Source: Neobacillus mesonae (GTDB taxonomy: Bacteria > Bacillota > Bacilli > Bacillales > Cytobacillaceae). From it: 64,000 bases of DNA. The position numbers and the translations under genes were made by a program. Under the pieces are notes generated by a model. The model had not been told where the DNA came from, did not search any database, and saw nothing but the letters and a program-made list of their open reading frames with translations. Below are positions 42,190 to 50,296 of this stretch, in pieces; within the stretch, counting starts at the first letter, position 1; each line of letters starts with the position of its first letter. The stretch is taken from the NCBI RefSeq assembly GCF_001636315.1, contig NZ_KV440949.1, forward strand, positions 3,714,973 to 3,778,972, given 5' to 3'.

Positions 42190-43836
42190 ATGAAGAAGAG
42201 AACGTCACTAGTTTTAGTGTTGGGATTAACGGTTGGGGCAGTTTTACCAATGTCAGCTACGGTGGCTGCGGAAAAGACCCCTTACAATGTAACCGCTTCC
42301 AATCCTACAAAGCAGTTTGGTAAGGATGCAAAGGTCAATTGGAAAAAGGGACAAGCTGTACCGTCGTTTGTACATGGTATGCTGTCGGCAAAAGCCCATA
42401 AAGACCAGCATGCGATCAAGCAATTTTTGAAAGATAATAAGGAACTCTATCAACTTGATGCTGACAAGGATCTTACACTTCTTGAAGTTCAAAAGGACGA
42501 GCTTGGTAGTACGCATTACGATTTTGTCCAATCTGTTCAAGGGATTCCAGTTGATGGTGCCAAGTTTAAGGTGCATACGGATAAGGATGGGATTGTAACG
42601 GCTGTAAACGGTGACGTGTTCCCGGAAGCATCCTCCTATTTTAAAGGCAAGCTGAAGGCCAATGTTTCTAAGAATGATGCCTTGGAAACAGCGTGGAAAT
42701 CGATTGATTTAACGAAAGAAGAAACTGAGACGAATGCCGTCGACCCAACCGGCAAAGAGGTAGAAGATACCGCTGAAAAAGCTGAACTGGTTATTTTTAA
42801 AAACAGAAATAACTTTCATTTAGCTTATAAAACCAATCTTCAATTCATTCAGCCATACCCGGCGAACTGGGTTGTCTATGTTGATGCTGTTAACGGCAAT
42901 ATCCTAGATTCCTATAATGCCGTTGCGGATGGGGCAACAACCGGGTCTGGATATGGTGTTCTAGGAGATTATAAAACATTGAACACCTACTATCAAAACA
43001 GTACTTACTATTTATATGATGTAACGAAACCGATGAACGGTGTGATTGAAACGAGAACGGCGGCTAATCAATCACGACTGCCAGGTAATTATTCAGTTGA
43101 TAGTGATAATAAATTCAATGCTGTTTCGCAGGGGGCTGATGTGGATGCCCATTATTATGCCGGTGTTGTCTATGATTATTATAAAAATACGTTTAATCGT
43201 AATAGTTTTGATGGTAATGGGGCAACTCTCCGTTCAACTGTCCATTATGGCAGAAACTATAACAATGCGTTCTGGAACGGGTCGCAAATGGTGTATGGGG
43301 ATGGCGACGGAGTTACCTTCAGACCGCTGTCCGGTTCTTTGGATGTTATTGCCCATGAACTAACTCATGCTGTAACAGAGTACACAGCAGGGCTGGAGTA
43401 TCAAAATCAGTCGGGTGCTTTAAATGAATCCATCTCTGACACGTTTGGCGTCTTCCTTGATAAAGGTGATTATTTAATTGGTGAGGATGTGTACACTCCG
43501 AATAAGTCAGGAGATGCACTGCGCAGTTTATCAAATCCGAGCCTGTATGGCCAGCCGGAGCACATGAATAATTATGTAAACACTACTTCCGATAACGGCG
43601 GTGTTCATACAAATAGCGGAATCCCTAACAAAGCAGCCTATTTAACAATCTCCAAGCTAGGAACGGCTGTAGCAGAGAAAATCTATTACCGTGCCTTAAC
43701 GGTATATCTTGCTCCTCGAAGCAGCTTTAGCGATGCTCGTGCCGCCCTCCTTGCAGCCGCTGCCGACCTATATGGCACTGGCAGCACACAATACAACACC
43801 GTAGCCTCCGCATGGTCTTCAGTGGGAGTTTACTAA
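42190..43836 (+). CDS. npr: secreted neutral metalloprotease (bacillolysin, thermolysin family M4)
   Basis: Extracellular zinc protease precursor of 548 residues. Signal peptide about 1-27 (ending ATVAA); propeptide with FTP and PepSY domains to about 245; mature enzyme from about GATTGSGYGVLGD. The zinc and catalytic site is H389-E-L-T-H393 with the third ligand E413 in NESISDTFG, and the downstream catalytic His in DNGGVHTNSGIPNKA. The C-terminal domain ends AWSSVGVY, typical of bacillolysins. GGAGG lies 8 bases before ATG 42190. Monocistronic, with a strong terminator. Confidence 0.96.
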   Translation: MKKRTSLVLVLGLTVGAVLPMSATVAAEKTPYNVTASNPTKQFGKDAKVNWKKGQAVPSFVHGMLSAKAHKDQHAIKQFLKDNKELYQLDADKDLTLLEVQKDELGSTHYDFVQSVQGIPVDGAKFKVHTDKDGIVTAVNGDVFPEASSYFKGKLKANVSKNDALETAWKSIDLTKEETETNAVDPTGKEVEDTAEKAELVIFKNRNNFHLAYKTNLQFIQPYPANWVVYVDAVNGNILDSYNAVADGATTGSGYGVLGDYKTLNTYYQNSTYYLYDVTKPMNGVIETRTAANQSRLPGNYSVDSDNKFNAVSQGADVDAHYYAGVVYDYYKNTFNRNSFDGNGATLRSTVHYGRNYNNAFWNGSQMVYGDGDGVTFRPLSGSLDVIAHELTHAVTEYTAGLEYQNQSGALNESISDTFGVFLDKGDYLIGEDVYTPNKSGDALRSLSNPSLYGQPEHMNNYVNTTSDNGGVHTNSGIPNKAAYLTISKLGTAVAEKIYYRALTVYLAPRSSFSDARAALLAAAADLYGTGSTQYNTVASAWSSVGVY

Positions 43837-43862
43837 GAAATATGAACCTAGCAAACCTATAG

Positions 43863-43898
43863 AAACAGCCGCTGCCAGCAATGTGCAGCGGCTGTTTT
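43863..43898 (+). terminator. intrinsic terminator of npr
   Basis: AAACAGCCGCTGC and GCAGCGGCTGTTTT arms with a nine-base loop. Confidence 0.95.
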
Positions 43899-44022
43899 GC
43901 TGTTAGGAAAACTCTTTACCACCATGTAAAAAAGAAATATGTAATTTCCTATAATACTGTTATACTAAAATCGGCTGTTCCATCATCTTCCATATAGATG
44001 TTGGATTTAGGAGGAAATCAAT

Positions 44023-44706
44023 TTGAGACATATTTTAGTAGTCGATGATGATAAAGAAATTGTTCAGTTAATTTCGATATATTTACAAAATGAAGGGTAT
44101 AGAATTTCCAAAGCATTTAATGGCGAAGAGGCATTAGCTGCAATTGAAAAGGAAAAGATAGATTTGGTTGTTTTGGATGTTATGATGCCAAAAGTGGATG
44201 GTATGGAAGTATGCAGGATATTGCGTGAAAAGAATCATGTCCCCATATTAATGGTTAGTGCAAAATCGGAGGATATGGATAAAATAACAGGATTAATGAC
44301 CGGGGCCGATGACTATCTTACAAAACCGTTTAATCCACTGGAACTGACGGCTAGGGTTAAAACGTTGATTCGGCGTACCTACCTTTATCATGAGGAGAGA
44401 AGTGTGGAGGAGATTATTAAGATTGGCAGTCTTGAAGTCAATAAAACCTCTCATACGGTGACGGTAGACGGGCGAATGATCCCATTAACAGCTAAAGAAT
44501 TCGATATTTTGTACATCATGGTTTCCAATGTTGGAAGGGTTTTTAGCAGTGAGGAAATCTTTGAGCTGATCTGGAAGGAGAAATTTTATTCGTCCAATAA
44601 TACCGTAATGGTTCATATTAGTAATCTCCGAGAAAAGCTTGAAAAGGAAATGGGGTATAAGTTTATTAAGACGATTTGGGGAGTGGGATATAAAATCGAT
44701 GGCTAA
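44023..44706 (+). CDS. OmpR-family response regulator (VanR-like)
   Basis: Regulator of 227 residues: acidic pocket DDDKE near residue 8, D52 in VVLDVMMPKVDG, KPFNPLELTARV, and a C-terminal winged helix with LTAKEFDILYIMVSNVGRVF ending TIWGVGYKIDG. Start TTG 44023 has AGGAGG 8 bases upstream. It overlaps the kinase by eight bases and a D,D-carboxypeptidase gene follows, an arrangement known from VanRS-like systems acting on cell-wall precursors; no vanA/B ligase genes are present. Confidence 0.95.
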   Translation: MRHILVVDDDKEIVQLISIYLQNEGYRISKAFNGEEALAAIEKEKIDLVVLDVMMPKVDGMEVCRILREKNHVPILMVSAKSEDMDKITGLMTGADDYLTKPFNPLELTARVKTLIRRTYLYHEERSVEEIIKIGSLEVNKTSHTVTVDGRMIPLTAKEFDILYIMVSNVGRVFSSEEIFELIWKEKFYSSNNTVMVHISNLREKLEKEMGYKFIKTIWGVGYKIDG

Positions 44707-45793
44707 AATATCAGCTTCCATCTATGGCAGATTACTATTAGTTTTGCTTATTTGCAGCCTTATTGCAGCACCTGCTGCGGCTATATTGCTTTACGCTGTA
44801 AAAGTAATTTACATCAATGTCCCTTTGCCGCCTAATGTAAATTTCTTCATAAAGCAAACCTATGGTAACTATGGTAAATTGAATTTGTTTTTTATTGGAA
44901 TCACCATTTTAACAATAATATTTTATTCCTTATGGATGATCAAGAGAATTTCCTATTTTAGGCTTATTCGCAATTCTACTCAGCAGCTTTCTAAGGGCGA
45001 TTTTAATCTTGAAATTCCGGTCAAAGACAAAGGCCCTTTAAGCTCGATTGCACAAAATTTAAATCAAGTAAAAGGCCAGCTAGAAACTTTAATAGAAGAA
45101 GAAAAAAGGGCCATTCGGACGAAGAATGAATTGGTTACCAATGTTTCACATGACTTACGAACACCGCTTACTTCAATCATCGGGTATTTACGATTGATTG
45201 AAGAAGATCAGTACAGGGATGAAGTCGAGCTTCGCTACTATATTCATATTGCTTATGAAAAGGCATTAAGGCTAAATGGCATGGTTAATGACCTGTTTGA
45301 ATTTACGAAAATAAACAATCGTGAAGTTTCACTAAGGAAAATCGGCTTTAATCTGAATGAATTGCTTAGACAGCTTTCGGCACAGTTTCATCCTGAACTA
45401 ATAGCTGCCGGTATGGAAATCGAAATAGAAAGTACGAATGATGAGATAATGATAGAGGCAGACCCCGATAAACTTATGAGAGTTTTTGAAAACCTGATTG
45501 CCAATGCCATTAAATATGGAAAAACAGGAAAAAAGGTAGACCTCATTGTAGAGAAGCAAGGACATCATATTATGGTAAAGGTGATCAATTACGGACAGCC
45601 AATTCCTGCAAAAGCCATTCCGTTTATTTTTGAACGAATGTATCGTGTAGAGCAATCCAGATCAGATGAAACCGGGGGAACCGGGTTAGGACTTGCCATT
45701 GCTAAAGGAATTGTAGAATTACATAAGGGGTCTATTACGGTAAAAAGTAATGAAGCAGAAACTTTTTTTCAAGTACAATTACCATTAAATTAA
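44699..45793 (+). CDS. sensor histidine kinase (VanS-like)
   Basis: Kinase of 364 residues from ATG 44699. Two TM helices (about 12-36 and 62-82) bracket a short extracellular loop of only about 25 residues (VPLPPNVNFFIKQTYGNYGK), so direct sensing of a large ligand is unlikely. HAMP is about 83-135, HisKA NVSHDLRTPLTSIIGYLR with H151, ATPase motifs FENLIANAIKYG and GGTGLGLAIAKG. Probably monitors peptidoglycan stress with the regulator upstream. Confidence 0.94.
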   Translation: MAKISASIYGRLLLVLLICSLIAAPAAAILLYAVKVIYINVPLPPNVNFFIKQTYGNYGKLNLFFIGITILTIIFYSLWMIKRISYFRLIRNSTQQLSKGDFNLEIPVKDKGPLSSIAQNLNQVKGQLETLIEEEKRAIRTKNELVTNVSHDLRTPLTSIIGYLRLIEEDQYRDEVELRYYIHIAYEKALRLNGMVNDLFEFTKINNREVSLRKIGFNLNELLRQLSAQFHPELIAAGMEIEIESTNDEIMIEADPDKLMRVFENLIANAIKYGKTGKKVDLIVEKQGHHIMVKVINYGQPIPAKAIPFIFERMYRVEQSRSDETGGTGLGLAIAKGIVELHKGSITVKSNEAETFFQVQLPLN

Positions 45794-45830
45794 TAGGGCG
45801 TTGTTATACCGTCTATATTTTTGAAAAAAT

Positions 45831-45885
45831 CTTTAGGTTTTCTTTAGGTTTATTTTCATTTCTCTTTAGAAATAATGGCTATATT
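45831..45885 (+). promoter_or_regulatory. tandem 11-bp regulator sites and -10 before the carboxypeptidase gene
   Basis: CTTTAGGTTTT (45831-45841) and CTTTAGGTTTA (45842-45852) are exact tandem 11-mers; a third CTTTAGA starts at 45864, 22 bp after the second. TATATT (45880-45885) follows. This is the site geometry of OmpR-class activators, so the VanR-like regulator probably controls the gene. Confidence 0.7.
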
Positions 45886-45917
45886 TGGTTTAGACCATTT
45901 TTCTAGGAGTGCTTTGG

Positions 45918-46808
45918 ATGAAAATAAAAACAATTGTGATTGGTTTACTAGTTTGTATTTTGATAAGTTATGGCTATTTTGTAAAGGATGTAGAGAATGC
46001 CTCGAATAAGAATAAGGAACCGATCACGACCATAAAAGGTGAAGCTGGGGTATTAATGGATGTTGAAACAGGTAAGGTAATCTATGCTAAGAATGAAAAC
46101 AAAAAACTTTTTCCTGCTAGTACTACAAAAATGTTAACGGGGTTATTAGCCATAAAATATGGTAATTTGGACGACGAAATTACCGTGGGAAAAGAGGTTA
46201 AGTTAAAGACAACAGGAGAAAGCACAGCCTGGCTGAAAGAAGGACAGGTTCTTACTTTAAGAGAATTATTGGCGGGTTTGATGCTTCCTTCCGGCAATGA
46301 TGCAGCTAGAACAATCGCCATCTATACGGCAAAAAGACAAATGGGTAATTCACATGGTTCAGATGAAAAGGCATTGGATTATTTTGTTAACATGATGAAT
46401 AAAGAAGCAAAAAAATTAGGAGCCTTTGACTCACACTTTATGAATCCCCATGGATTGCATCATACTAACCATTATTCAACAGCCCATGACTTAGGATTAA
46501 TTGCAAAAGCAGCTATGAAAAACGCCAATTTTAGGGAAATAGTTAGCAGTAAAATCTATTCAGATGAAGCAATTACATATGAAAATCGAAATCAGCTTCT
46601 CAATTCAGAGAGCCCATTTTATTTTGAAGGTGCGAATGGAATCAAAACCGGTTTTACAGACGAAGCGGGCTATTGCCTTGTCTCTTCTGCTGAAAGAAAT
46701 GGAAAAAAAGTGATTGCTGTCGTATTAAATTCAGACCAAAATAATGTTTGGAATGACTCTATCGCTTTACTTAAGAAGGGATTTACCTCGGAATATGTAA
46801 AAAAATAA
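45918..46808 (+). CDS. D-alanyl-D-alanine carboxypeptidase (peptidase S11)
   Basis: Envelope penicillin-binding protein of 296 residues with an uncleaved anchor or signal (KTIVIGLLVCILISYGYFV). Catalytic motifs: S68-T-T-K71 in FPASTTKMLTG, S-G-N in LMLPSGNDAAR near residue 126, and K-T-G in GIKTGFTDEAGY near 231. It lacks the C-terminal PBP5-type domain (about 370 residues in DacA), as in shorter DacF/VanY-like S11 enzymes. AGGAG is 8 bases before ATG 45918. It trims terminal D-Ala from pentapeptides; control by the TCS upstream is inferred from the promoter repeats. Confidence 0.92.
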   Translation: MKIKTIVIGLLVCILISYGYFVKDVENASNKNKEPITTIKGEAGVLMDVETGKVIYAKNENKKLFPASTTKMLTGLLAIKYGNLDDEITVGKEVKLKTTGESTAWLKEGQVLTLRELLAGLMLPSGNDAARTIAIYTAKRQMGNSHGSDEKALDYFVNMMNKEAKKLGAFDSHFMNPHGLHHTNHYSTAHDLGLIAKAAMKNANFREIVSSKIYSDEAITYENRNQLLNSESPFYFEGANGIKTGFTDEAGYCLVSSAERNGKKVIAVVLNSDQNNVWNDSIALLKKGFTSEYVKK

Positions 46809-46818
46809 TTTATGTCTA

Positions 46819-46852
46819 AGGCAGCCTCTCAATATTAGGGGCTGCCTGTTTA
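46819..46852 (+). terminator. intrinsic terminator of the carboxypeptidase gene
   Basis: AGGCAGCC (46819-46826) pairs with GGCTGCCT (46840-46847), followed by GTTTATTT. Confidence 0.85.
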
Positions 46853-46910
46853 TTTAGTACTTCTACATTCCGAGCTAGCCTGTTTAGGGGATTGCGATTG
46901 CTACTGGTGC

Positions 46911-47060
46911 GCAAAAAAAATAGATTGGTGATGTCACCAATCAAATTATGGGAAGTTTTAAGAAATGAGTTCGAGGAACTTATTTCTTAATTAAGTTACT
47001 TATATAGTAAGGAAAAGTTGTGGAGAATTTAGGGGGAAGTTATGTGGAAATTGTGAAGAG
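46911..47060. ncRNA. structured element A, paralogue of 48295-48440 (possible minus-strand small RNA)
   Basis: About 150 bases, mostly alignable with 48295-48440 on the other side of bioB. On the minus strand it ends in a textbook terminator: arms GATTGGTGA and TCACCAATC (46923-46942) followed by TATTTTTTTT. Before it lies a 15-bp hairpin, TTAAGAAATGAGTTC and GAACTTATTTCTTAA (46958-46990, one G-T pair), a palindromic CTTAATTAAG, and conserved CCACAACTTTTCC next to a -10-like TACTAT. A minus-strand small RNA is the simplest reading; promoter strength is not convincing. Confidence 0.5.
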
Positions 47061-47120
47061 TTCAGGAGGACTTAAAAGCAGTCTATAGGATTGATTATGG
47101 TTAATTTTTCAAATAAATAG

Positions 47121-47183
47121 TTTGATTTTTAAGTTACTTGTTTTATAATTTTATATGTTAACTTAACTTTAAGTTTGGTTGAC
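47121..47183 (+). promoter_or_regulatory. bioB promoter with BirA-like operator
   Basis: TTTGAT (47121-47126) and TATAAT (47144-47149) are 17 bases apart. Just downstream TGTTAAC (47156-47162) and GGTTGAC (47177-47183) form an interrupted dyad with 14-base spacing, resembling Firmicute BirA operators (GTTAAC...GTTNAC). Biotin repression of bioB is therefore likely. Confidence 0.65.
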
Positions 47184-47205
47184 TAATATAAAATGAGGTG
47201 ATGGC

Positions 47206-48219
47206 GTGGATTGGAACAAGCTGGCGAAAAACGTGATTGAAGGCTATGAGCTGTCAAAAGAAGAAGCGAAGGAAATCTTATTTTCAAAGGATGAAGAAAT
47301 TCTTTCTCTAGTAAATGCTGCCTATGAAATTCGCAGACATTATTACGGTAAAAAGGTTAAGTTAAATTTGATAATAAATGCTAAGAGCGGGCTGTGCCCG
47401 GAAGATTGCGGCTACTGCGCCCAATCTATTAAAGCAAAAACGGAGATCGATCGCTATACCCTGATTAGCAAACAAACCATTGTCGAGGGTGCCAAGGAAG
47501 CGAAGAAGAATAAGATTGGTACATATTGTATCGTCATGAGCGGACGCAGGCCAACGAATAATGAAGTAGATACGGTCATCTCCGCGGTTGAAGAAATTAA
47601 AAACGAGGTCGACCAAATCAAAATTTGCGCTTGTATGGGGCTTGTGACAGAGGAGCAGGCGGTAAGATTGAAGACTGCAGGTGTTGACCGTTTTAATCAC
47701 AATATCAATACGAGTGCTAACCATCATACCAATATTACAACGACTCATGATTATGATGATCGCGTGAATACGATTGAGAATGTTAAAAAAGCAGGTATTT
47801 CACCATGTTCCGGTGTGATTTGCGGCATGGGTGAAACCGAAGATGATATCGTGGAAATGGCTTTTGCATTAAAAGATCTTGATGCGGATTCGATCCCGGT
47901 TAATTTCCTTCATCCAATTAAAGGGACAAAGTTGGAGGATTTGGACGATTTAACACCACTTAAATGTTTGAAAATCCTTGCCTTGTTCCGTTTTGTAAAT
48001 CCAACAAAAGAGATCCGCATTTCCGGCGGCCGAGAATTTAACTTACGCTCGCTGCAAAACCTAGGTTTGTTTATCGCCAACTCCATATTCGTCGGCGACT
48101 ACCTAACAACAGACGGCCAAGCAGCAAAAGAAGACTACCAACTCATACAAGACCTAGGCTTCGAAATCGAAGACAACCCATTCGAAGTAGAATCTCAAAG
48201 CTTCGCAACAACCCATTAA
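47206..48219 (+). CDS. bioB: biotin synthase
   Basis: Radical-SAM enzyme of 337 residues that inserts sulfur into dethiobiotin. The [4Fe-4S] motif is C64-P-E-D-C68-G-Y-C71; other family marks are [11 protein letters not shown], the cysteines of [22 protein letters not shown], and [13 protein letters not shown]. The second-cluster Arg is in [16 protein letters not shown] 47206 has GAGGTG 5 bases upstream. It stands alone with a BirA-like operator and no other bio gene nearby, flanked by two copies of the ~150-bp element. Confidence 0.96.
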   Translation: MDWNKLAKNVIEGYELSKEEAKEILFSKDEEILSLVNAAYEIRRHYYGKKVKLNLIINAKSGLCPEDCGYCAQSIKAKTEIDRYTLISKQTIVEGAKEAKKNKIGTYCIVMSGRRPTNNEVDTVISAVEEIKNEVDQIKICACMGLVTEEQAVRLKTAGVDRFNHNINTSANHHTNITTTHDYDDRVNTIENVKKAGISPCSGVICGMGETEDDIVEMAFALKDLDADSIPVNFLHPIKGTKLEDLDDLTPLKCLKILALFRFVNPTKEIRISGGREFNLRSLQNLGLFIANSIFVGDYLTTDGQAAKEDYQLIQDLGFEIEDNPFEVESQSFATTH

Positions 48220-48230
48220 AAACAAATCTT

Positions 48231-48320
48231 GGTGTCAGGCACCACTCGTGGACAATTGTCCACTGTGGGCGTACAGTTCCGTTGAAAGAAGGGCAAAAAA
48301 AAAGATTGGTGTCTGACACC
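48231..48320. repeat. composite GGTGTCAGGCACC repeat after bioB
   Basis: Begins GGTGTCAGGCACC (48231-48243), continues ACTC, a GTGGACAATTGTCCAC hairpin and ACAGTT, and reaches GGTGTCTGACACC (48308-48320). Same order of parts as the minus strand of 28608-28684. Its right end is shared with the terminator hairpin of element B. Confidence 0.75.
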
Positions 48321-48440
48321 AATCAAAATTATGGGAAGTCTTAAGAAATGAGCCCGTGAACTTATTTCTTAATTAAGATGCTTTTATAATAGGGAAAAGT
48401 TGTGGAGAAATTACGAAATAGTTGTGTGGAAGTTGTGTAG
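48295..48440. ncRNA. structured element B, paralogue of 46911-47060 (possible minus-strand small RNA)
   Basis: On the minus strand it terminates with arms GATTGGTGTC and GACACCAATC (48304-48324) followed by T9. The preceding hairpin TTAAGAAATGAG/CTTATTTCTTAA, the palindrome CTTAATTAAG, CCACAACTTTTCC and a -10-like TATTAT are shared with element A, as is AATTATGGGAAGT. Sequence between conserved blocks has drifted, while both hairpins are retained. Confidence 0.5.
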
Positions 48441-48467
48441 GTTTGTTAGAAGAATTATAGGAATTAC

Positions 48468-48932
48468 CTATTGAGGACAAAACCGGCTGAGAAACCTAGG
48501 AAACTGTCTTTAATAAGCCCTATTGAGGACAAACCCGGCCTAGAAACCTATGAAAATGTCTTTAATAAGGCTTCTAGAAGACAAACCCGGCCTAGAAACC
48601 TATGAAAATGTCTTTAATAAGGCTTCTAGAAGACAAAACCCGCCTAGGAACTTATGAAAATGTCTTTAATAAGGCTTCTAGAAGACAAAACCCGCCTAGG
48701 AACTTATGAAACTGTCTTTAATAAGGCTTCTAGAAGACAAAACCGGCCGAGAAACTTATGAACTGTCTTTAATAAGACCTATTGAGGACAAACCCGGCCT
48801 AGGAACTTATGAAAATGTCTTTAATAAGCTCTCTTAAGACCAAAACCAGACCAGAAACCACATAAATTTGTCTTTAACAAAACAAATGAAGGACCAAATC
48901 TAACCTCCCCCCTAAAAAATGTCTTTAATAAG
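48468..48932. repeat. 52-bp tandem repeat array, about 9 units
   Basis: GTCTTTAATAAG anchors at 48506, 48558, 48610, 48662, 48714, 48765, 48817, 48870 and 48921 give steps of 52, 52, 52, 52, 51, 52, 53, 51. A typical unit is CTTCTAGAAGACAAAACCCG, CCTAGGAACTTATGAAAA, TGTCTTTAATAAGG; AAGACA and TGTCTT are inverted within each unit. Middle units are nearly identical and outer ones diverged, as in arrays that grow from the centre. No coding capacity. Confidence 0.97.
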
Positions 48933-49001
48933 CAAAGGTCCGTCCCGACCACAAACCAATACGTCGGAGCAGACCTTTTTCCATATCGAAAACAAATCAA
49001 C

Positions 49002-50159
49002 TTATTTCTTTTGCGCTTCCAAGAACACCTTTTGTGCCGCCAATACACCGGCACCCGGTTCGAATTGGTAGTTGAAATCCTGCAATCCTGCTTCCAGTAA
49101 AGAAACAGCTTGAAGAATATCGCTAGGGAAGCAATAGCCCATATGTCCAAAGCGGAACATTTTACCTTGCAGATGGCCAAGACCGCCGGCGAAATCAAGA
49201 TGGTATTTCGTTTTCAAATGGCCTAAAAATGCCCCTAAGTCCAATCCTTCCGGAGCGAGAATAGCCGTAATCGTAGGTGAAGCAAATTCATCAGAAGTTA
49301 ACAGTCCAATCGAAAGGGCTCTCATCGCTTCCCGAACCATATTTTTCATTAACTCATGACGGGCAACGGTCTGCGAAAATCCGCCTTCCTCCTCGATCAA
49401 ATCACATACTGCGGAAAGTCCATAAATCAAAGAAACCGCAGGGGTATTCGGAGTCATGCCTTTCTCTGCCCACTCCCGATAGCTCATTAAATTCAAATAA
49501 TAAGCAGGTGTTTTATTCTCTTCAATTACCTTCCATGCGCGGTCGCTAACACTCAACAGGGCAAGTCCTGGAGGGAGCATCATTGCTTTTTGCGAACCCG
49601 TTACTAAAATATCTACGCCCCATTGATCCATTTCTGCAGGAGCACCGCCGATACAGCTGACGCCATCCACAATAAACAAGGCATCTGTCTGTGTCCGTAC
49701 AACCTTTGCCAATTGGTCGATTGAGTTAAGAATCCCTGTGGAGGTTTCGTTATATGTCGCAAACACTGCTTTAATATTGGACAATGGTTTTAGAAATTCA
49801 GCCAGTTCTTCAGCAGTGCAAGCTTCACCCCAAGGTTTTTCAAGCTTATGTACATGGAAGCCATATTTTTCACAAATGGAAACGAAATAGTTGCCGAATG
49901 CGCCGACAGTAATGACAACGACTTCTTCCCCTGCTGCAACGGTGTTAACTGCAGCGGCTTCTAATGCCGCAGTACCGCCGGATGGGAGCAGCAAAATATC
50001 CTGCTTTGTTCCGAAAACAGTTTTCACACGATTGGTTGTTTCACGGTATAACTGTACAAACTCTTCGCTGCGGTGGCTCATCATATCCCGGTTCATCGCC
50101 AGCTGAACTTTTTTCGGTATCGGTGTAGGTCCTGGATGTCGTAAAATGTTTGAATACAT
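49002..50159 (-). CDS. class V PLP-dependent aminotransferase (alanine-glyoxylate / PucG-like)
   Basis: Enzyme of 385 residues from ATG 50159 (GGAGGG 7 bases upstream; the TTG at 50174 overlaps that site). Typical features: HPGPTPIPKKVQLAMNRDM at the start, LLLPSGGTAALEAA binding the phosphate, VDGVSCIGGAPAEMDQWGVD, and the PLP lysine in LVTGSQKAMMLPPGLAL. Family members use serine, alanine, ureidoglycine or aspartate with glyoxylate or pyruvate. B. subtilis PucG is the nearest type I can recall, but no purine genes are adjacent, so the substrate is open. Confidence 0.88.
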   Translation of the reverse strand: MYSNILRHPGPTPIPKKVQLAMNRDMMSHRSEEFVQLYRETTNRVKTVFGTKQDILLLPSGGTAALEAAAVNTVAAGEEVVVITVGAFGNYFVSICEKYGFHVHKLEKPWGEACTAEELAEFLKPLSNIKAVFATYNETSTGILNSIDQLAKVVRTQTDALFIVDGVSCIGGAPAEMDQWGVDILVTGSQKAMMLPPGLALLSVSDRAWKVIEENKTPAYYLNLMSYREWAEKGMTPNTPAVSLIYGLSAVCDLIEEEGGFSQTVARHELMKNMVREAMRALSIGLLTSDEFASPTITAILAPEGLDLGAFLGHLKTKYHLDFAGGLGHLQGKMFRFGHMGYCFPSDILQAVSLLEAGLQDFNYQFEPGAGVLAAQKVFLEAQKK

Positions 50160-50252
50160 AACGTTTCCCTCCAATAAACTCTATAAAAAATATTACCAAT
50201 TTTCTAATTAAATTATAGCAAATCCTTTTTTAAAAATCTTCCAAAAGAAGAA

Positions 50253-50282
50253 AGGCCAATTCCAAAAAGGAAACAGCCTTTC
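50253..50282 (-). terminator. intrinsic terminator of lutP
   Basis: GAAAGGC and GCCTTTC arms; on the minus strand a T-rich tail follows. It separates lutP from the aminotransferase gene on the same strand. Confidence 0.6.
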
Positions 50283-50296
50283 GAAAAAAGAAATTT

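Noticed and set aside
46981-47060. DnaA boxes in element A (TGTGGAGAA, TGTGGAAAT)
   Set aside because: Each differs from TGTGGATAA by one or more bases, spacing is irregular, and no replication genes are nearby.
48821-49198. 125-codon minus-strand frame across the 3' end of the aminotransferase gene and the 48.5-kb array
   Set aside because: It overlaps the real gene in another frame and extends into repeat DNA.
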